From the NCBI GenBank assembly GCA_964511645.1, contig CAZEGV010000008.1, forward strand, positions 1 to 59,136: a DNA stretch of 59,136 nt. The letters are read 5' to 3'. This document shows positions 26,693-36,850 of the stretch, piece by piece. The notes beneath the pieces were generated by a model. It was not told the DNA's origin and ran no database searches. It worked only from the letters and a program-made list of their open reading frames with translations. The stretch's first letter is position 1. Every line of letters starts with the position of its first letter. The position numbers and the translations under genes are program-made. This DNA is from CAZEGV01 sp964511645 (GTDB lineage Bacteria; Bacteroidota; Bacteroidia; Cytophagales; JAAEPT01).

Positions 26693-27634
26693 TTATTCTA
26701 CTCCGCCAGCCAATAGGTACATAACTGCCATACGAATTGCTACCCCGTTTTCTACTTGATCTAGGATTGTAGAATGTTCAGAATCTGCCACATCAGAGGT
26801 GATTTCTATTCCTCTATTAATAGGACCAGGGTGCATGATTAAGATTTCTTTATCCAAAGAATCTAACACTTCTTTGTTAATTCCATAATGTAGAGCATAT
26901 TCTCTCCCAGAGGGAAAGAAGGAAATTTCATCTCCTTGTCTTTCTAGTTGTATGCGAAGCACGTTAGCGACATCGCACCATTTCAAAGCTTTCATTCTGT
27001 CAAGTTCAACTTTGACACCTAGCTTATGCAAATGTTTTGGAATAAGCGTTTTAGGACCACAAACCATTACTTCTGCACCTTGTTTTTGCAAAGCAAATAT
27101 GTTAGACAGGGCAACCCTAGAGTGTAAAATGTCCCCAAAGATACATACTTTCTTTCCTGCCACTTCGCCTAGTCTCTCCTTAATAGAATAAGAGTCTAGC
27201 AAAGCTTGGGTAGGATGTTCATGAGTTCCATCACCCGCATTCACGACAATAGTATTGGTGTGTTTGGCTAAAAAATGAGGAGCTCCTACGCTACTGTGTC
27301 TCATTACCACCATGTCCACTTTCATTGCCAAAATATTATTGACCGTATCAAGTAAGGTTTCACCTTTTTTGACTGAGCTACTCGCACTTGAGAAATTCAC
27401 AACATCTGCTGAAAGCCTTTTTTGAGCCAATTCAAAGCTAATTCTAGTTCTTGTAGAGTTTTCAAAAAACACATTAGCAATTGTGATATCTCTTAATGAG
27501 GGTACTTTTTTTATAGGGCGATTGATGATTCCTTTAAAATGATCGGCAGTTTCAAATATTAATTGGATATCTGCTTTAGTAATATTTTTAATCCCCAGTA
27601 AATGTTTTGTACTTAATTGCCCCATATTACTCAC
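26693..27634 (-). CDS. pyrB: Aspartate carbamoyltransferase catalytic chain
   Basis: PyrB joins carbamoyl phosphate and aspartate, the first committed step of pyrimidine synthesis. The 313-residue protein has the carbamoyl-phosphate loop FFENSTRTRISFELA (about 55-69), the SVKKGETL segment, HPTQALLDSYSI (about 141-152) and the HPGPINRGIEI loop near the C-terminus. No pyrI regulatory chain is nearby. It overlaps pyrR by eight bases, the same arrangement as other pyrR-pyrB operons. Confidence 0.96.
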   Translation of the reverse strand: MSNMGQLSTKHLLGIKNITKADIQLIFETADHFKGIINRPIKKVPSLRDITIANVFFENSTRTRISFELAQKRLSADVVNFSSASSSVKKGETLLDTVNNILAMKVDMVVMRHSSVGAPHFLAKHTNTIVVNAGDGTHEHPTQALLDSYSIKERLGEVAGKKVCIFGDILHSRVALSNIFALQKQGAEVMVCGPKTLIPKHLHKLGVKVELDRMKALKWCDVANVLRIQLERQGDEISFFPSGREYALHYGINKEVLDSLDKEILIMHPGPINRGIEITSDVADSEHSTILDQVENGVAIRMAVMYLLAGGVE

Positions 27635-28172
27635 CTTGGTTAATTAGCCACACTTTATCTTTACTTGCTCCTTCTACTCCTTCCAGTTCTACTTTTACAC
27701 GTTGAGAAGTAATGCTATCTACAGCCTTTCCGATATAATTAGCTTGTATAGGTAAGTCCCGTGTATATTTTCGGTCTATCATGACCAAGAGTTCTACTTG
27801 CTTAGGTCTTCCAAATGCTGCCATTCCATCCATCGCAGCACGTACGGAGCGACCAGTAAATAGTACGTCATCTACTAAAATCACATTTTTATCTTCTACC
27901 AAAAATGGCATTTCTGTAGCATTGGCAGTAATGGGTTCTGTTCTTCTTCTGAAATCATCTCGGTAGAAAGTGATATCCATCTTCCCAAAAGGAATTTCTT
28001 TATTTGTAATGTCTTGAATAGTTTGATGAATTCTCTCTGCCAAAAATACGCCTCTAGTCTGAATACCGATGATTACAGAGTTTGAAAAATCTCCGTGATT
28101 TTCAATTATCTGCTGGCACAATCGCTTGATTGTAAGCTGAAACAAATCATGGTCTAAGATTACTTTTTGCAT
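27627..28172 (-). CDS. pyrR: Bifunctional pyrimidine regulator / uracil phosphoribosyltransferase
   Basis: The 181-residue protein has the PRPP-binding motif VILVDDVLFTGRSVRAAMDG (about 97-116) and GIQTRGVFLAERI near the N-terminus, typical of PyrR. PyrR binds pyr mRNA in response to UMP and also has some uracil phosphoribosyltransferase activity. No convincing PyrR-binding attenuator was seen in the 249 bases upstream (28173-28421), so RNA-binding regulation here is unproven. It is the first gene of pyrR-pyrB. Confidence 0.92.
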   Translation of the reverse strand: MQKVILDHDLFQLTIKRLCQQIIENHGDFSNSVIIGIQTRGVFLAERIHQTIQDITNKEIPFGKMDITFYRDDFRRRTEPITANATEMPFLVEDKNVILVDDVLFTGRSVRAAMDGMAAFGRPKQVELLVMIDRKYTRDLPIQANYIGKAVDSITSQRVKVELEGVEGASKDKVWLINQGE

Positions 28173-28421
28173 ACGCCACTAAATTAGTACTTTTTATATC
28201 AAATTCTAAATTAGAGCTAAACTTTCCAGAAATTCCGCTTTTAAAAACGTAGGTAACGACTTCTTGGAAATACGTTTATTTTTTGAATTGACCGAATACA
28301 GTAATTTTTTGGCTACTTTCTCCTCGTTTATAAGTAAGTCTATATATTTAAAGACATACCACCTTCAGTTCTGTTATCCCTCAGTAAAAAAATATTCCCA
28401 CCTTTCAGTGGAAAGAAAAAG

Positions 28422-29588
28422 TTAATCTTTAGCATGTAAACTAGTATTCAACTCGATAGTTTTAGGATTTGGTTTACAAATCAATTTCCCTGATTGAGAG
28501 TCTTGTAAAAAGAGCAATTTATCTTTGCCGTTTAGCTCTAAGCCTTTTACAATATTTTGACCTTCGACTACTACTTTGTTATTGATGTCTACAGGCTCAT
28601 TACTAGCATTGTAAAGTGATATTTTAGCCCCTGCTGTTACATATACTCCTGCGGCTATTGTACAGCCAAAGCCTAATGAGATTCCTGTACCTGCATTTGC
28701 TCCTAACAAACATTTTTCGCCAATAGCAATTACATTTTTGTTTCCACCTGAGAGCGTACCCATAATAGACACTCCACCGCCAAGGTCAGAATCTTTACCT
28801 ACTACTACCCCTCCAGAAACTCTACCTTCTATCATTGCATTGCCCAAAGTGCCTGCATTAAAGTTTACATATCCTGCTGGCATCACTGTTGTACCCGTAC
28901 TAAGATGAGCCCCTAATCGTACTTGCGAGCCTGCCACCACACGCACACCTGCTGGTATATGGTAATTCACCATGTATGGAAACTTATCTACATGAGAAAT
29001 TACTAATGTTTTCCCATTAAATACCGCCTTAATGCGCTCTTCATTTACATCTTCTGGTAAAATTGGTCCTTGATTTGTCCATGCGATATTATTGAGTTTC
29101 CCAAAAACACCATCAAGAGATAAGCCGTGAGGCTGAACGTGTAATTGAGATAAACATTGAAGTTTAAAATATCCTTCTTCGGCACTTTCTACCGCTTGGT
29201 CTTTATCAAAAAGAAAATATACAATTACATCTAAGTCTTGGTATTGGTTATCTGGTTGAGCATAATTATCCAAAAACTGTTTGATTAATACGATATTGGG
29301 ATGTTTGTCAAGCTCATGATGAAACGCCGAAAAGTTATCAAATGCTTTTTGTAATTGAGGTTTAGAAATTTTAGCAAATCCATTTTCACCTTTATCATAC
29401 CCACTAACGTCTAGCAACAAAGCAGCTGATCCAAACGCTGTATTCCAATTGATAAGAGGGAAGTTTACTTCAAGGGTTTTGTCTCCTTTACGACTACGAA
29501 TACCTAAACCAAAAGCAAGAGGTTTTTTATAATTTGATGCTGATTCAATGTTTTTTACGTATGATTTGAATACTTCTATTGTTTTCAT
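28422..29588 (-). CDS. dapD: Tetrahydrodipicolinate N-succinyltransferase, long form
   Basis: DapD succinylates tetrahydrodipicolinate in lysine and meso-diaminopimelate synthesis. The 388-residue protein has an N-terminal alpha/beta domain, then a left-handed beta-helix of hexapeptide repeats (about 215-320) with GSQVRLGAHLSTGTTVMPAG, VNFNAGTLGNAMIEGRVSGG and ANAGTGISLGFGCT. It is the longer type also found in Pseudomonas and actinobacteria, not the 274-residue E. coli type. Its ATG overlaps the upstream lipoprotein stop (ATGA). Confidence 0.85.
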   Translation of the reverse strand: MKTIEVFKSYVKNIESASNYKKPLAFGLGIRSRKGDKTLEVNFPLINWNTAFGSAALLLDVSGYDKGENGFAKISKPQLQKAFDNFSAFHHELDKHPNIVLIKQFLDNYAQPDNQYQDLDVIVYFLFDKDQAVESAEEGYFKLQCLSQLHVQPHGLSLDGVFGKLNNIAWTNQGPILPEDVNEERIKAVFNGKTLVISHVDKFPYMVNYHIPAGVRVVAGSQVRLGAHLSTGTTVMPAGYVNFNAGTLGNAMIEGRVSGGVVVGKDSDLGGGVSIMGTLSGGNKNVIAIGEKCLLGANAGTGISLGFGCTIAAGVYVTAGAKISLYNASNEPVDINNKVVVEGQNIVKGLELNGKDKLLFLQDSQSGKLICKPNPKTIELNTSLHAKD

Positions 29589-30193
29589 TTTTCTTCTTTT
29601 ACAGTGTCTTCGTTTGTAATTATTCCATAGAAATTTTTAATCGGAGTTGTATTATATTCTGCTTCTTCTAACAATTCTTTGTTTAATAAAATATATTCAT
29701 TATAAGTGATGCTTGCATCCGAAAATAAGCTACTCATTTTGATTAAATCATTTTCATAATATGATTGTACCCCTTGCTGTACTGCTTTTATGATTAATCG
29801 ACTATTTGTGTCAGGATAATGTTCTAGGTACTCAAACATTTCTTTATAAATGATGTCAACTTGTTTGTCATCCTCTTCTATTTGGTCGGGATTTGGGATG
29901 TCTGCTGGTGTTTTGTAAGTAAGAGAATTTAATAGTGTGATTTTTTCTTGCATTTTTTGTGTAATCATTGGGTCCATTCCTGCTTCTGCTCCTTCTACCA
30001 TAAATCCTTTATAATTTTCTAAAATCCTTTGATCACTTTTGGCAATGGTGTCCCAATATACTTGGGTAATGGCTTTAAGTGAATCAGCAGCGTTTACTAC
30101 TTTGCTTAATTCGGCTTCGGTGTGGGTTTCTTTACAAGCCCAAAAAGACGTAGCTAAGGTCAATATGAATAAAATTTTGACTGTTTTTCTCAT
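29585..30193 (-). CDS. Hypothetical lipoprotein upstream of dapD
   Basis: A 202-residue protein with a lipoprotein signal peptide (MRKTVKILFILTLATSFWAC, lipobox cysteine at residue 20), then a helical, acidic, soluble domain with no recognised motif. It is probably attached to the periplasmic or outer-membrane side. It overlaps dapD by four bases and is transcribed from a TACATTTG element at 30214-30221. The link to dapD may be through envelope or peptidoglycan needs, which is inference only. Confidence 0.72.
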   Translation of the reverse strand: MRKTVKILFILTLATSFWACKETHTEAELSKVVNAADSLKAITQVYWDTIAKSDQRILENYKGFMVEGAEAGMDPMITQKMQEKITLLNSLTYKTPADIPNPDQIEEDDKQVDIIYKEMFEYLEHYPDTNSRLIIKAVQQGVQSYYENDLIKMSSLFSDASITYNEYILLNKELLEEAEYNTTPIKNFYGIITNEDTVKEEK

Positions 30194-30213
30194 AACTGTA
30201 TAAGTTTAGTGTT

Positions 30214-30260
30214 CAAATGTAATAATTATTTTTGAGAGAAAGGTTACAGTGTTATCTTTG
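30214..30260. promoter_or_regulatory. Divergent promoters: lipoprotein-dapD (-) and PorQ locus (+)
   Basis: On the minus strand TACATTTG (30221 to 30214) lies 20 bases before the lipoprotein ATG. On the plus strand TTTG (30231-30234), 18 bases, and TATCTTTG (30253-30260) form a near-ideal Bacteroidota promoter. The plus-strand element excludes an in-frame ATG at 30232 and sets the next start at 30286. Confidence 0.65.
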
Positions 30261-30285
30261 TGAGCAAAAGAATTTCTTATACATT

Positions 30286-30822
30286 ATGTTCAGCATCAAA
30301 AAAAGCGAGTTCAAGACTTCCCAAGATTTTTTTAGAAAAATAGATTTGACCTATTCCTTAATAATTCTTGGTCCATTATTGGCTTTTTGTTATCTCTATT
30401 TTATAAAGTTTAAATACGCCCCTCGCTATCGAGTTTTTTGGTTAGAATCCTATCAAGCTATGCTATTAGCATTAATTCCAATTACAGTTTTAGTATTTTA
30501 TTTTTGGTTCAAAAAAAAGGAAGTTACCATCATTTTAGCTACAAAAATGACAATTAAGGACAAAATGATACGTTACTATGCCATGAACATCAAGTTATTT
30601 CTTATATTACTTGTTGCATTTATTATTACGCTTGTTATACAATATTTTATCTTGGATAAGATATTCAATTTGACGTTTGCAATAGTAGTAATTGTAGCTT
30701 CGGTGGGGAGACCTAGTTCTTTACGAATGAGTAAGCTCTTTAAGTTTGACAAAGCCACCACCAAAATGATTTATACACAACAAGAGATTATTGAAACAGA
30801 TTCTGACGATAGTATTAATTAG
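30286..30822 (+). CDS. Hypothetical membrane protein, first gene of the PorQ/PorU-like locus
   Basis: A 178-residue protein with about four hydrophobic helices (residues about 23-42, 55-75, 100-122 and 125-145) and charged ends. No family is recognised. The ATG at 30286 is set by the promoter TATCTTTG at 30253-30260. Its 3' end overlaps the TTG start of the PorQ gene by 32 bases, so the two are linked. It is probably an inner-membrane protein; a role in type IX secretion is suggested only by position. Confidence 0.65.
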   Translation: MFSIKKSEFKTSQDFFRKIDLTYSLIILGPLLAFCYLYFIKFKYAPRYRVFWLESYQAMLLALIPITVLVFYFWFKKKEVTIILATKMTIKDKMIRYYAMNIKLFLILLVAFIITLVIQYFILDKIFNLTFAIVVIVASVGRPSSLRMSKLFKFDKATTKMIYTQQEIIETDSDDSIN

Positions 30823-31864
30823 TATCACTGGCTTTATTGCCTTTGCACAGACTACTGCTCCGAAGTACAGTAATGAGTTTTTGCAAATAGGGGTAGGCGC
30901 TAGGGGTTTGTCTTTGGGAAAAACTCAAACGGCTAGTGCTTATGGTGCTAATGCTGCTTATTGGAATCCAGCACTTTTATTAAAAGACAGTAGCAGATAT
31001 AACAGTAGCTTAATGCATGCAGAGTATTTTGCAGGTATTGCCAAATATAATTACGGAGGTTTTTCTGTTCAGATTGACTCGATTAGTCGGTTAGCAGTAT
31101 CCATTATTAGGTTCAGTATTGATGATATCCCTGACACAAGGTTTCTTTTTGATGCCAATGGAGCACTCAATTATGACAATATTAGATTTTTTACTGCCAG
31201 TGATAATGCTTTTTTGTTTTCTTATGCTCGTAAAATTAAAGTCAAAGATAGAAATTTTGCTGTGGGAGGAAATGCCAAAATCATTTACCGCAAGGTAGGA
31301 GATTTTGCTAATTCCTGGGGATTTGGCTTAGATGCTAGTGCTCACTACGAAAGTAAAAAATGGCAGTTTGGAGCAATATTAAGAGATGCTACCTCTACTT
31401 TTAATGCTTGGTCAATTAACCAATCGTTACTCAAAGATGTTTTTGTAAAAACAGGAAATATTATTCCATCTAACTCGTTAGAAATTACAACACCTTCGCT
31501 TGGGATTGGTGTACAAAAGATAATTATTCAGGATAGTATTTGGTCCCTTGCGGGAATGACCGATTTTATCTTTACATTTGATGGAAAAAGAAATACTTTA
31601 ATTCGCTCTAATTTTGCTTCTATCAGTCCTAGACTTGGTTTTGAGTTTGAATATAAAAATACGGCTTACTTACGATTAGGAGCTAGCCAATTTCAGCAAT
31701 TAATTAAACTCACTTCTGGAGAATCTTATTGGAGCTTTGAACCCAGTGCAGGTATAGGGCTTCGTTATAAAAACATTAACTTAGATTATGCTTTAACCAA
31801 TATTGGTAGCCTTTCAGGCGGATTATTTTCAAACATATTTTCATTGAATGTGGCGATATACTAA
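30791..31864 (+). CDS. porQ: PorQ-like type IX secretion protein (PorV/PorQ family)
   Basis: A 357-residue outer-membrane beta-barrel-like protein of the FadL-related PorV/PorQ family. It has a signal peptide (MKQILTIVLISITGFIAFAQ), then LQIGVGARGLSLGKTQTAS and ANAAYWNPALL, the conserved N-terminal pattern, and many alternating strands to the end. Known family members carry cargo or help the sortase complex at the outer membrane. The start is a TTG at 30791, chosen because it gives a complete signal peptide. It overlaps the downstream C25 peptidase gene by 17 bases. PorQ and PorV cannot be fully separated without alignment. Confidence 0.78.
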   Translation: MKQILTIVLISITGFIAFAQTTAPKYSNEFLQIGVGARGLSLGKTQTASAYGANAAYWNPALLLKDSSRYNSSLMHAEYFAGIAKYNYGGFSVQIDSISRLAVSIIRFSIDDIPDTRFLFDANGALNYDNIRFFTASDNAFLFSYARKIKVKDRNFAVGGNAKIIYRKVGDFANSWGFGLDASAHYESKKWQFGAILRDATSTFNAWSINQSLLKDVFVKTGNIIPSNSLEITTPSLGIGVQKIIIQDSIWSLAGMTDFIFTFDGKRNTLIRSNFASISPRLGFEFEYKNTAYLRLGASQFQQLIKLTSGESYWSFEPSAGIGLRYKNINLDYALTNIGSLSGGLFSNIFSLNVAIY

Positions 31865-34800
31865 ACACTATTTACTACTTATCTGCTTATTCGCTTTGCG
31901 TCTAAATGCCCAAGACTATGGTCACGAATGGATTGACTTTAGCAAAACGTATTATAAAATCCCCATTGCCAAAGATGCTATTTATCATTTGAGTTATAAT
32001 GATTTAATTAATGCTGGTATTCCTATCAATACAATTGACCCTCGTAGCATCAAATTGTATTTGAGAGGAAAAGAAACGGCTATTAATATTACAGGTCAGA
32101 ATGATGGTGTTTTTAATCCCTCTGACTATCTTGAGTTTTTTGGAGTACGCAATAGAGGAGAGATAGATTTGGCATTATCTACTGATATAACTAGTACAGC
32201 CGCCAATCCTCATTATGCGGTATACACTGATACAACTGCCTTTTTTCTAACTTGGGGAGGTATTAGCGGTAAGCGAATAAGTAACATAACACCTTTCACG
32301 GCAAGTGGAGATATTATATCAAGCACTAAAACAATTAGAAAAGTCTATAACGATATTTATTCTCATGGAATCAATATCCCTTCCCATATTACCATCTCTG
32401 AATATGATGAAGGTGAGGGTTGGATGTCTAACGTAATTGTAAAAGATGCTTTGCTCTCTCATACCTTTTCAGGGATTAATACAACAGATTCTATTGAAGT
32501 TGAAATTGGATTGGTTGGGATTAATAGATTCCGACATAAGGTCGAGATAACATTCAATAACCAACTAATAACCACTATTGATGATTTTAGTAGGCAAACC
32601 TCTCGGGTTGTTCAACTTAAAATTTCACAGACTGATTTAATTAATAAAAATCTCGTCATTAACATCACTCCAATTGGATTTGGTGTATCTCCTGATGTTA
32701 TTTCTATCGCCTATATGGAGGTTCGGTACAAAGAAAATATTATACAAAACAATGATGAACTTATTGCTATCTCTTTAACTAACAAGAAGTTTGGACTCAA
32801 TACTTATACTGGATTTGACCAACCCATTTATGACATTACAGACGTTTATAATGTAAATCGTTTACACGAAATCAAAATAGGAAATCATATTTATCTAGAA
32901 ACTAAGCAAGTAGGTAATCGTCAACTATTGATAAGCAATTCATTAATCACCCCTAGTATAACACCTGTTTTGTTTGAACAAGATAATGATGCTAATTATT
33001 TAATGATTTCTCACCAAGGCTTGTCCGCTTCTTCTGTAGAATATGCCAATTACAGAAAGTCAGTAGCAGGAGGTAGTTATGATGTTTCGTTGGTTTATAT
33101 GGATAGGATTATTAACCAATATGGCTATGGAGAGCGTTCTCCCTTTGCCATCAGAAATTATTGTAGGTATATGTATGAGCAACACAAAGCCGAATACTTA
33201 TTAATGATAGGGAAGCCTTCTGTTATTGAATTTAAAAAAGATGGTCATTATATCAGACGTAACCCAAATGCACTTGCTGATGATGGAAAACCTGTTTTCC
33301 AAGATGACCTCATGACTGGAGGTTCGCCTGGCGGAGATTACACGCTAAGTATGGGGTATAATGGAATCACCCCTTATGTGCAAGCCCTTGCAACAGGACG
33401 TTTATCTGCCAAAAACAATGAGGAGTTAAGAAATTATCTCGATAAAATTAAAGAGTATGAAATCAACTCTTTTGGTGATGATATATGGAGAAAAAGAATT
33501 ATTCACTTAAGTGGCGGAAAAACGGTAGGAGAGCAAAGTGTTTTTAGAGATTATATGCGGAACTATGAAACAATAGCAAAAAAAAAATTACTAGGAGCTG
33601 AGGTAGTGAGTTTTAATAAAGAGTCAAGTCAAGAGATTGTATTTTTTAATGTTTCGGATGAAGTCAATAAAGGTGTTGGTCTTATTAATTATTTCGGGCA
33701 CTCTGCACCGTTCTTTATAGAAATAGATATAGGAAATGCCACAGACCCAGAAAACGGATATAATAACAAGGGAAAATATCCAATACTTATCTTTAATGGT
33801 TGCGAAGCAGGTAATATTTATGTAACCCCTACTAGCACGATAGAGAATTGGGTATTTGCAAAAGACAAGGGAGCAATTGGAGCAATTGCACATACATCAT
33901 TTGGTTACAGTGTTCAGTTGAATGATTATACTGAGCAAGTATATAAGACAGCGTTTACTGATAGTTTATACTTTGAAGAAACTTTTGGAAAAGTTTTGCA
34001 ACAAGTCGCTCAAAAGTATTCTGAAAGTCATATTTTTCCGAATAATGGAATTGATAATTTAGAAAGAATTAGTGTAACTCAATTACAACAGTTTGTTTAT
34101 TTAGGAGATCCCGCTATCAGGTACTTTCCTGTGAGTAAACCAGACTACGCTATCGAGCCTCAAAACGTATGGGTAGTAGATAATAACAACTCTATTACAG
34201 CACAATCTGATTCATTTCAACTTGCTATAGAAGTCACTAACTATGGTAGAGCTATTGACTCTCCGTTAAATATTTGTGTGAAAAGGAATTATAGCAATAA
34301 CCTTAAAACCGTAGACCTTGCCAATGCTACTGTTATTGCACCTTACTTAAAAGATACTTTTTATATCACGATTTATAATGATGCAGATGATTTCTCGGGT
34401 AATAACAATTTCATCATTACCCTAGACTGTGGTAATGAAATTGATGAATTAGACAAATCTAATAATAGTGTAATTTTTTCTTATTATTTACCTACAAATG
34501 GCTTGATTGCTCGAAGTCCGCAAGAATTTGCCATAGTAGGAAATGATACTATTGATTTAGTTGTAGAATCTAGTGATAGAGGTATTTCAGGTGTTTTTCA
34601 ATATCGTATTCAGGTAGACACGAACCCTCAATTTACAGCCCCTTTTGTAGATGAATTAATAAACGGAGGAATTGCTATTTCCAAACAAATCACCTTACCT
34701 TATTTACAAGATAGCACAGTGTACTTTTGGCGATCTATCTTGCCTAACGTTTCTGATGTGATTTGGATAGAAAGCTCTTTTATGTACATCACTAATCAAT

Positions 34801-36785
34801 CAGGTTGGGGGCAAGGACATCCACATCAATTTTCCAAAAATAGTTTAAATGGAATTTCTATTCCTAATCAAATTTGGCAATTTGATTCTGTAACAAGTCG
34901 ATTAGAAATCACCTCTTCGGGTGATGCTGTTCCTGAATATTTTAAGAATGTAAGACTTGCTGTAAACAATCAGGCAATGATGGTAGAAGCAACGGATACG
35001 TGGAATGATTTTTGCGTCTTAGATGGAATTTATGTATTGACTTTTGATAGAGAGTCTGCATTACCGTATCATTATAATCCTCAAACTAATACCCGTGGGA
35101 GGTGTGGATTTTCTCCTCGTGTTATTCAAGATTTTAACACTAGCGATATTACTCAACGTCAAAACTTTGTAGAATATCTCAAAAATATAGAAGATGGAGC
35201 TGGTTTGCTGATTTACTCAGGTGGAAACGCCTTTTATTCGCTTTGGGAAGATACGTTGATTGATAGGCTAGAAGCTTTAGGAGTAACCTTGTTAGATAGT
35301 ATTGATGATGGTGTTCCTTATATTTTTGTTACCAAAAAAGGAGAAGGGTCTATTTATGAAGCTCAAGGCTCTACTAATTCTATAACAATTAATGCTACTG
35401 TAGATATCACAGGAATTAGAGGTGAGGCAACTGTGAGCACTCCACTGATTGGCCCTGTGTCTAATTGGAAAAGAAATATCTATCATGCAGCTATTCTAAC
35501 AGGAGATACTTCCATTTATGAATTTGAAACATCAAATCAATTTCCTCAAGTCAGTTTTAAAACTATTCACGAGAGTAATCAAAATTATCAATCCTATACA
35601 TTAGACAATGCCTCGCTTTATCAATATGCTCATATGAGATGGAAAGCGAAAGATAGCTTGCTTACAGCACCTCAATTACAAAGGTGGGTGCTTTTGTATG
35701 ACGGAGTTCCAGAAGGTATTTTATTGCCTAGCACGAATTTAGGGACAGCACTTAATGTGGCTCAAGGAGATAGTATTAAAATCTCAACCTATTTTGTAAA
35801 TATTTCAAATTATGATTTTGAAGATTCCCTTTATGTGAGCTTAACTTATAGTGGAGGGAGCAATCCTGTTGTTGAAACAATTTCTCAATTATATGTAGAT
35901 GCTTTGCAGACTAAAGACACCCTATGGATTCACTTTACAATTCCAACACTTGCCTTAGGTGGAGATTATAATATAACAATTCAGGCAAACAGCACTCTTA
36001 TTACTGAAGCTTCTTACGAAAACAATAGCTTAAATTACCAACTTACAGTTCGCCCAGATAAGGTTAACCCCTTGCTTGATATTACCTTTGATGGCAGGTA
36101 TATATTAGATGGAGACATCGTTTCACCAAGTCCTTATATTGTGATTAGCATGCGGGATGATAATAAGATTGCACACAAAACAGATACTATTGGCTGGACA
36201 TTGTTCTTAAAACCTCCTTGTGAAGGATGTGGTTACGAACAAATTTTCTTCAGTAGCGCAGAAGTACAAGGTTGGCATCCTGCTACTGCTAGTAGTAACT
36301 TTAGAGTTGAGTTAAATTTTAAAAACTTAAGTGATGGTATTTATACGCTTAGGGTACAAGGTACAGATGCCGCAGGAAATAAAGCCGCACAAAAAGATGT
36401 TGAAACTCGTTTTAAAGTCATCAACAAAAGTACAATTACACATTTTTACCCTTATCCTAACCCTTTTTCTAGTAGTTGTAGGTTTGTGTTTACCCTTACG
36501 GGAAATGAAATTCCTCAACACCTGCTCATTAGGATCATGACTATATCTGGAGTGGTTGTTAAAGAGATTAACCAAGAAGAGCTAGGAGCGATACACATCG
36601 GAAATAATATCTCTAGCTATGCTTGGGATGGCACCGATCAATTTGGTGACAAATTAGCAAATGGTGTTTACCTCTATCAAGTACTTATTGATAAACAAAA
36701 CAATGATAGCTTTGAGCATAGCAATACAAGTGCCGATGACAAATCCTTTCACCGAAGATGGGGGAAAATGTACATTCTACGGTGA
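31848..36785 (+). CDS. PorU-like C25 cysteine peptidase with type IX sorting domain (PorU2-type)
   Basis: A 1645-residue secreted protein. It has a signal peptide (about residues 1-21, ending LRLNAQ), a large N-terminal region, then a gingipain-type C25 domain with catalytic histidine H618 in NYFGHSAPF and cysteine C652 in LIFNGCEAGN. Several Ig-like/CARDB-like repeats follow (for example FQLAIEVTNYG, VQIDSIKISTYFVN-type segments such as GDSIKISTYFVNISN). The C-terminus is a T9SS domain: YPYPNPFSSS, then LANGVYLYQVL. C25 enzymes of this kind act as sortases that cleave sorting tails in type IX secretion. It is longer than the canonical PorU and sits beside porQ, so it may be a second, specialised sortase. 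It overlaps porQ by 17 bases. Confidence 0.8.
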   Translation: MWRYTKHYLLLICLFALRLNAQDYGHEWIDFSKTYYKIPIAKDAIYHLSYNDLINAGIPINTIDPRSIKLYLRGKETAINITGQNDGVFNPSDYLEFFGVRNRGEIDLALSTDITSTAANPHYAVYTDTTAFFLTWGGISGKRISNITPFTASGDIISSTKTIRKVYNDIYSHGINIPSHITISEYDEGEGWMSNVIVKDALLSHTFSGINTTDSIEVEIGLVGINRFRHKVEITFNNQLITTIDDFSRQTSRVVQLKISQTDLINKNLVINITPIGFGVSPDVISIAYMEVRYKENIIQNNDELIAISLTNKKFGLNTYTGFDQPIYDITDVYNVNRLHEIKIGNHIYLETKQVGNRQLLISNSLITPSITPVLFEQDNDANYLMISHQGLSASSVEYANYRKSVAGGSYDVSLVYMDRIINQYGYGERSPFAIRNYCRYMYEQHKAEYLLMIGKPSVIEFKKDGHYIRRNPNALADDGKPVFQDDLMTGGSPGGDYTLSMGYNGITPYVQALATGRLSAKNNEELRNYLDKIKEYEINSFGDDIWRKRIIHLSGGKTVGEQSVFRDYMRNYETIAKKKLLGAEVVSFNKESSQEIVFFNVSDEVNKGVGLINYFGHSAPFFIEIDIGNATDPENGYNNKGKYPILIFNGCEAGNIYVTPTSTIENWVFAKDKGAIGAIAHTSFGYSVQLNDYTEQVYKTAFTDSLYFEETFGKVLQQVAQKYSESHIFPNNGIDNLERISVTQLQQFVYLGDPAIRYFPVSKPDYAIEPQNVWVVDNNNSITAQSDSFQLAIEVTNYGRAIDSPLNICVKRNYSNNLKTVDLANATVIAPYLKDTFYITIYNDADDFSGNNNFIITLDCGNEIDELDKSNNSVIFSYYLPTNGLIARSPQEFAIVGNDTIDLVVESSDRGISGVFQYRIQVDTNPQFTAPFVDELINGGIAISKQITLPYLQDSTVYFWRSILPNVSDVIWIESSFMYITNQSGWGQGHPHQFSKNSLNGISIPNQIWQFDSVTSRLEITSSGDAVPEYFKNVRLAVNNQAMMVEATDTWNDFCVLDGIYVLTFDRESALPYHYNPQTNTRGRCGFSPRVIQDFNTSDITQRQNFVEYLKNIEDGAGLLIYSGGNAFYSLWEDTLIDRLEALGVTLLDSIDDGVPYIFVTKKGEGSIYEAQGSTNSITINATVDITGIRGEATVSTPLIGPVSNWKRNIYHAAILTGDTSIYEFETSNQFPQVSFKTIHESNQNYQSYTLDNASLYQYAHMRWKAKDSLLTAPQLQRWVLLYDGVPEGILLPSTNLGTALNVAQGDSIKISTYFVNISNYDFEDSLYVSLTYSGGSNPVVETISQLYVDALQTKDTLWIHFTIPTLALGGDYNITIQANSTLITEASYENNSLNYQLTVRPDKVNPLLDITFDGRYILDGDIVSPSPYIVISMRDDNKIAHKTDTIGWTLFLKPPCEGCGYEQIFFSSAEVQGWHPATASSNFRVELNFKNLSDGIYTLRVQGTDAAGNKAAQKDVETRFKVINKSTITHFYPYPNPFSSSCRFVFTLTGNEIPQHLLIRIMTISGVVVKEINQEELGAIHIGNNISSYAWDGTDQFGDKLANGVYLYQVLIDKQNNDSFEHSNTSADDKSFHRRWGKMYILR

Positions 36786-36850
36786 TTTGTCCTTAAAAAA
36801 GAGTACTTTAATCAAATAGTTATTATCATTTCTATAATCATCATTAAAGA

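Noticed and set aside
28173..28421. PyrR-dependent attenuator upstream of pyrR
   Set aside because: No clear anti-terminator/terminator pair or PyrR-binding loop was found in the 249 bases.
31848..36785. Naming the C25 peptidase as the canonical PorU
   Set aside because: It is clearly longer than the usual PorU, and the adjacent PorQ locus suggests a variant; without other porU genes to compare, the symbol is withheld.
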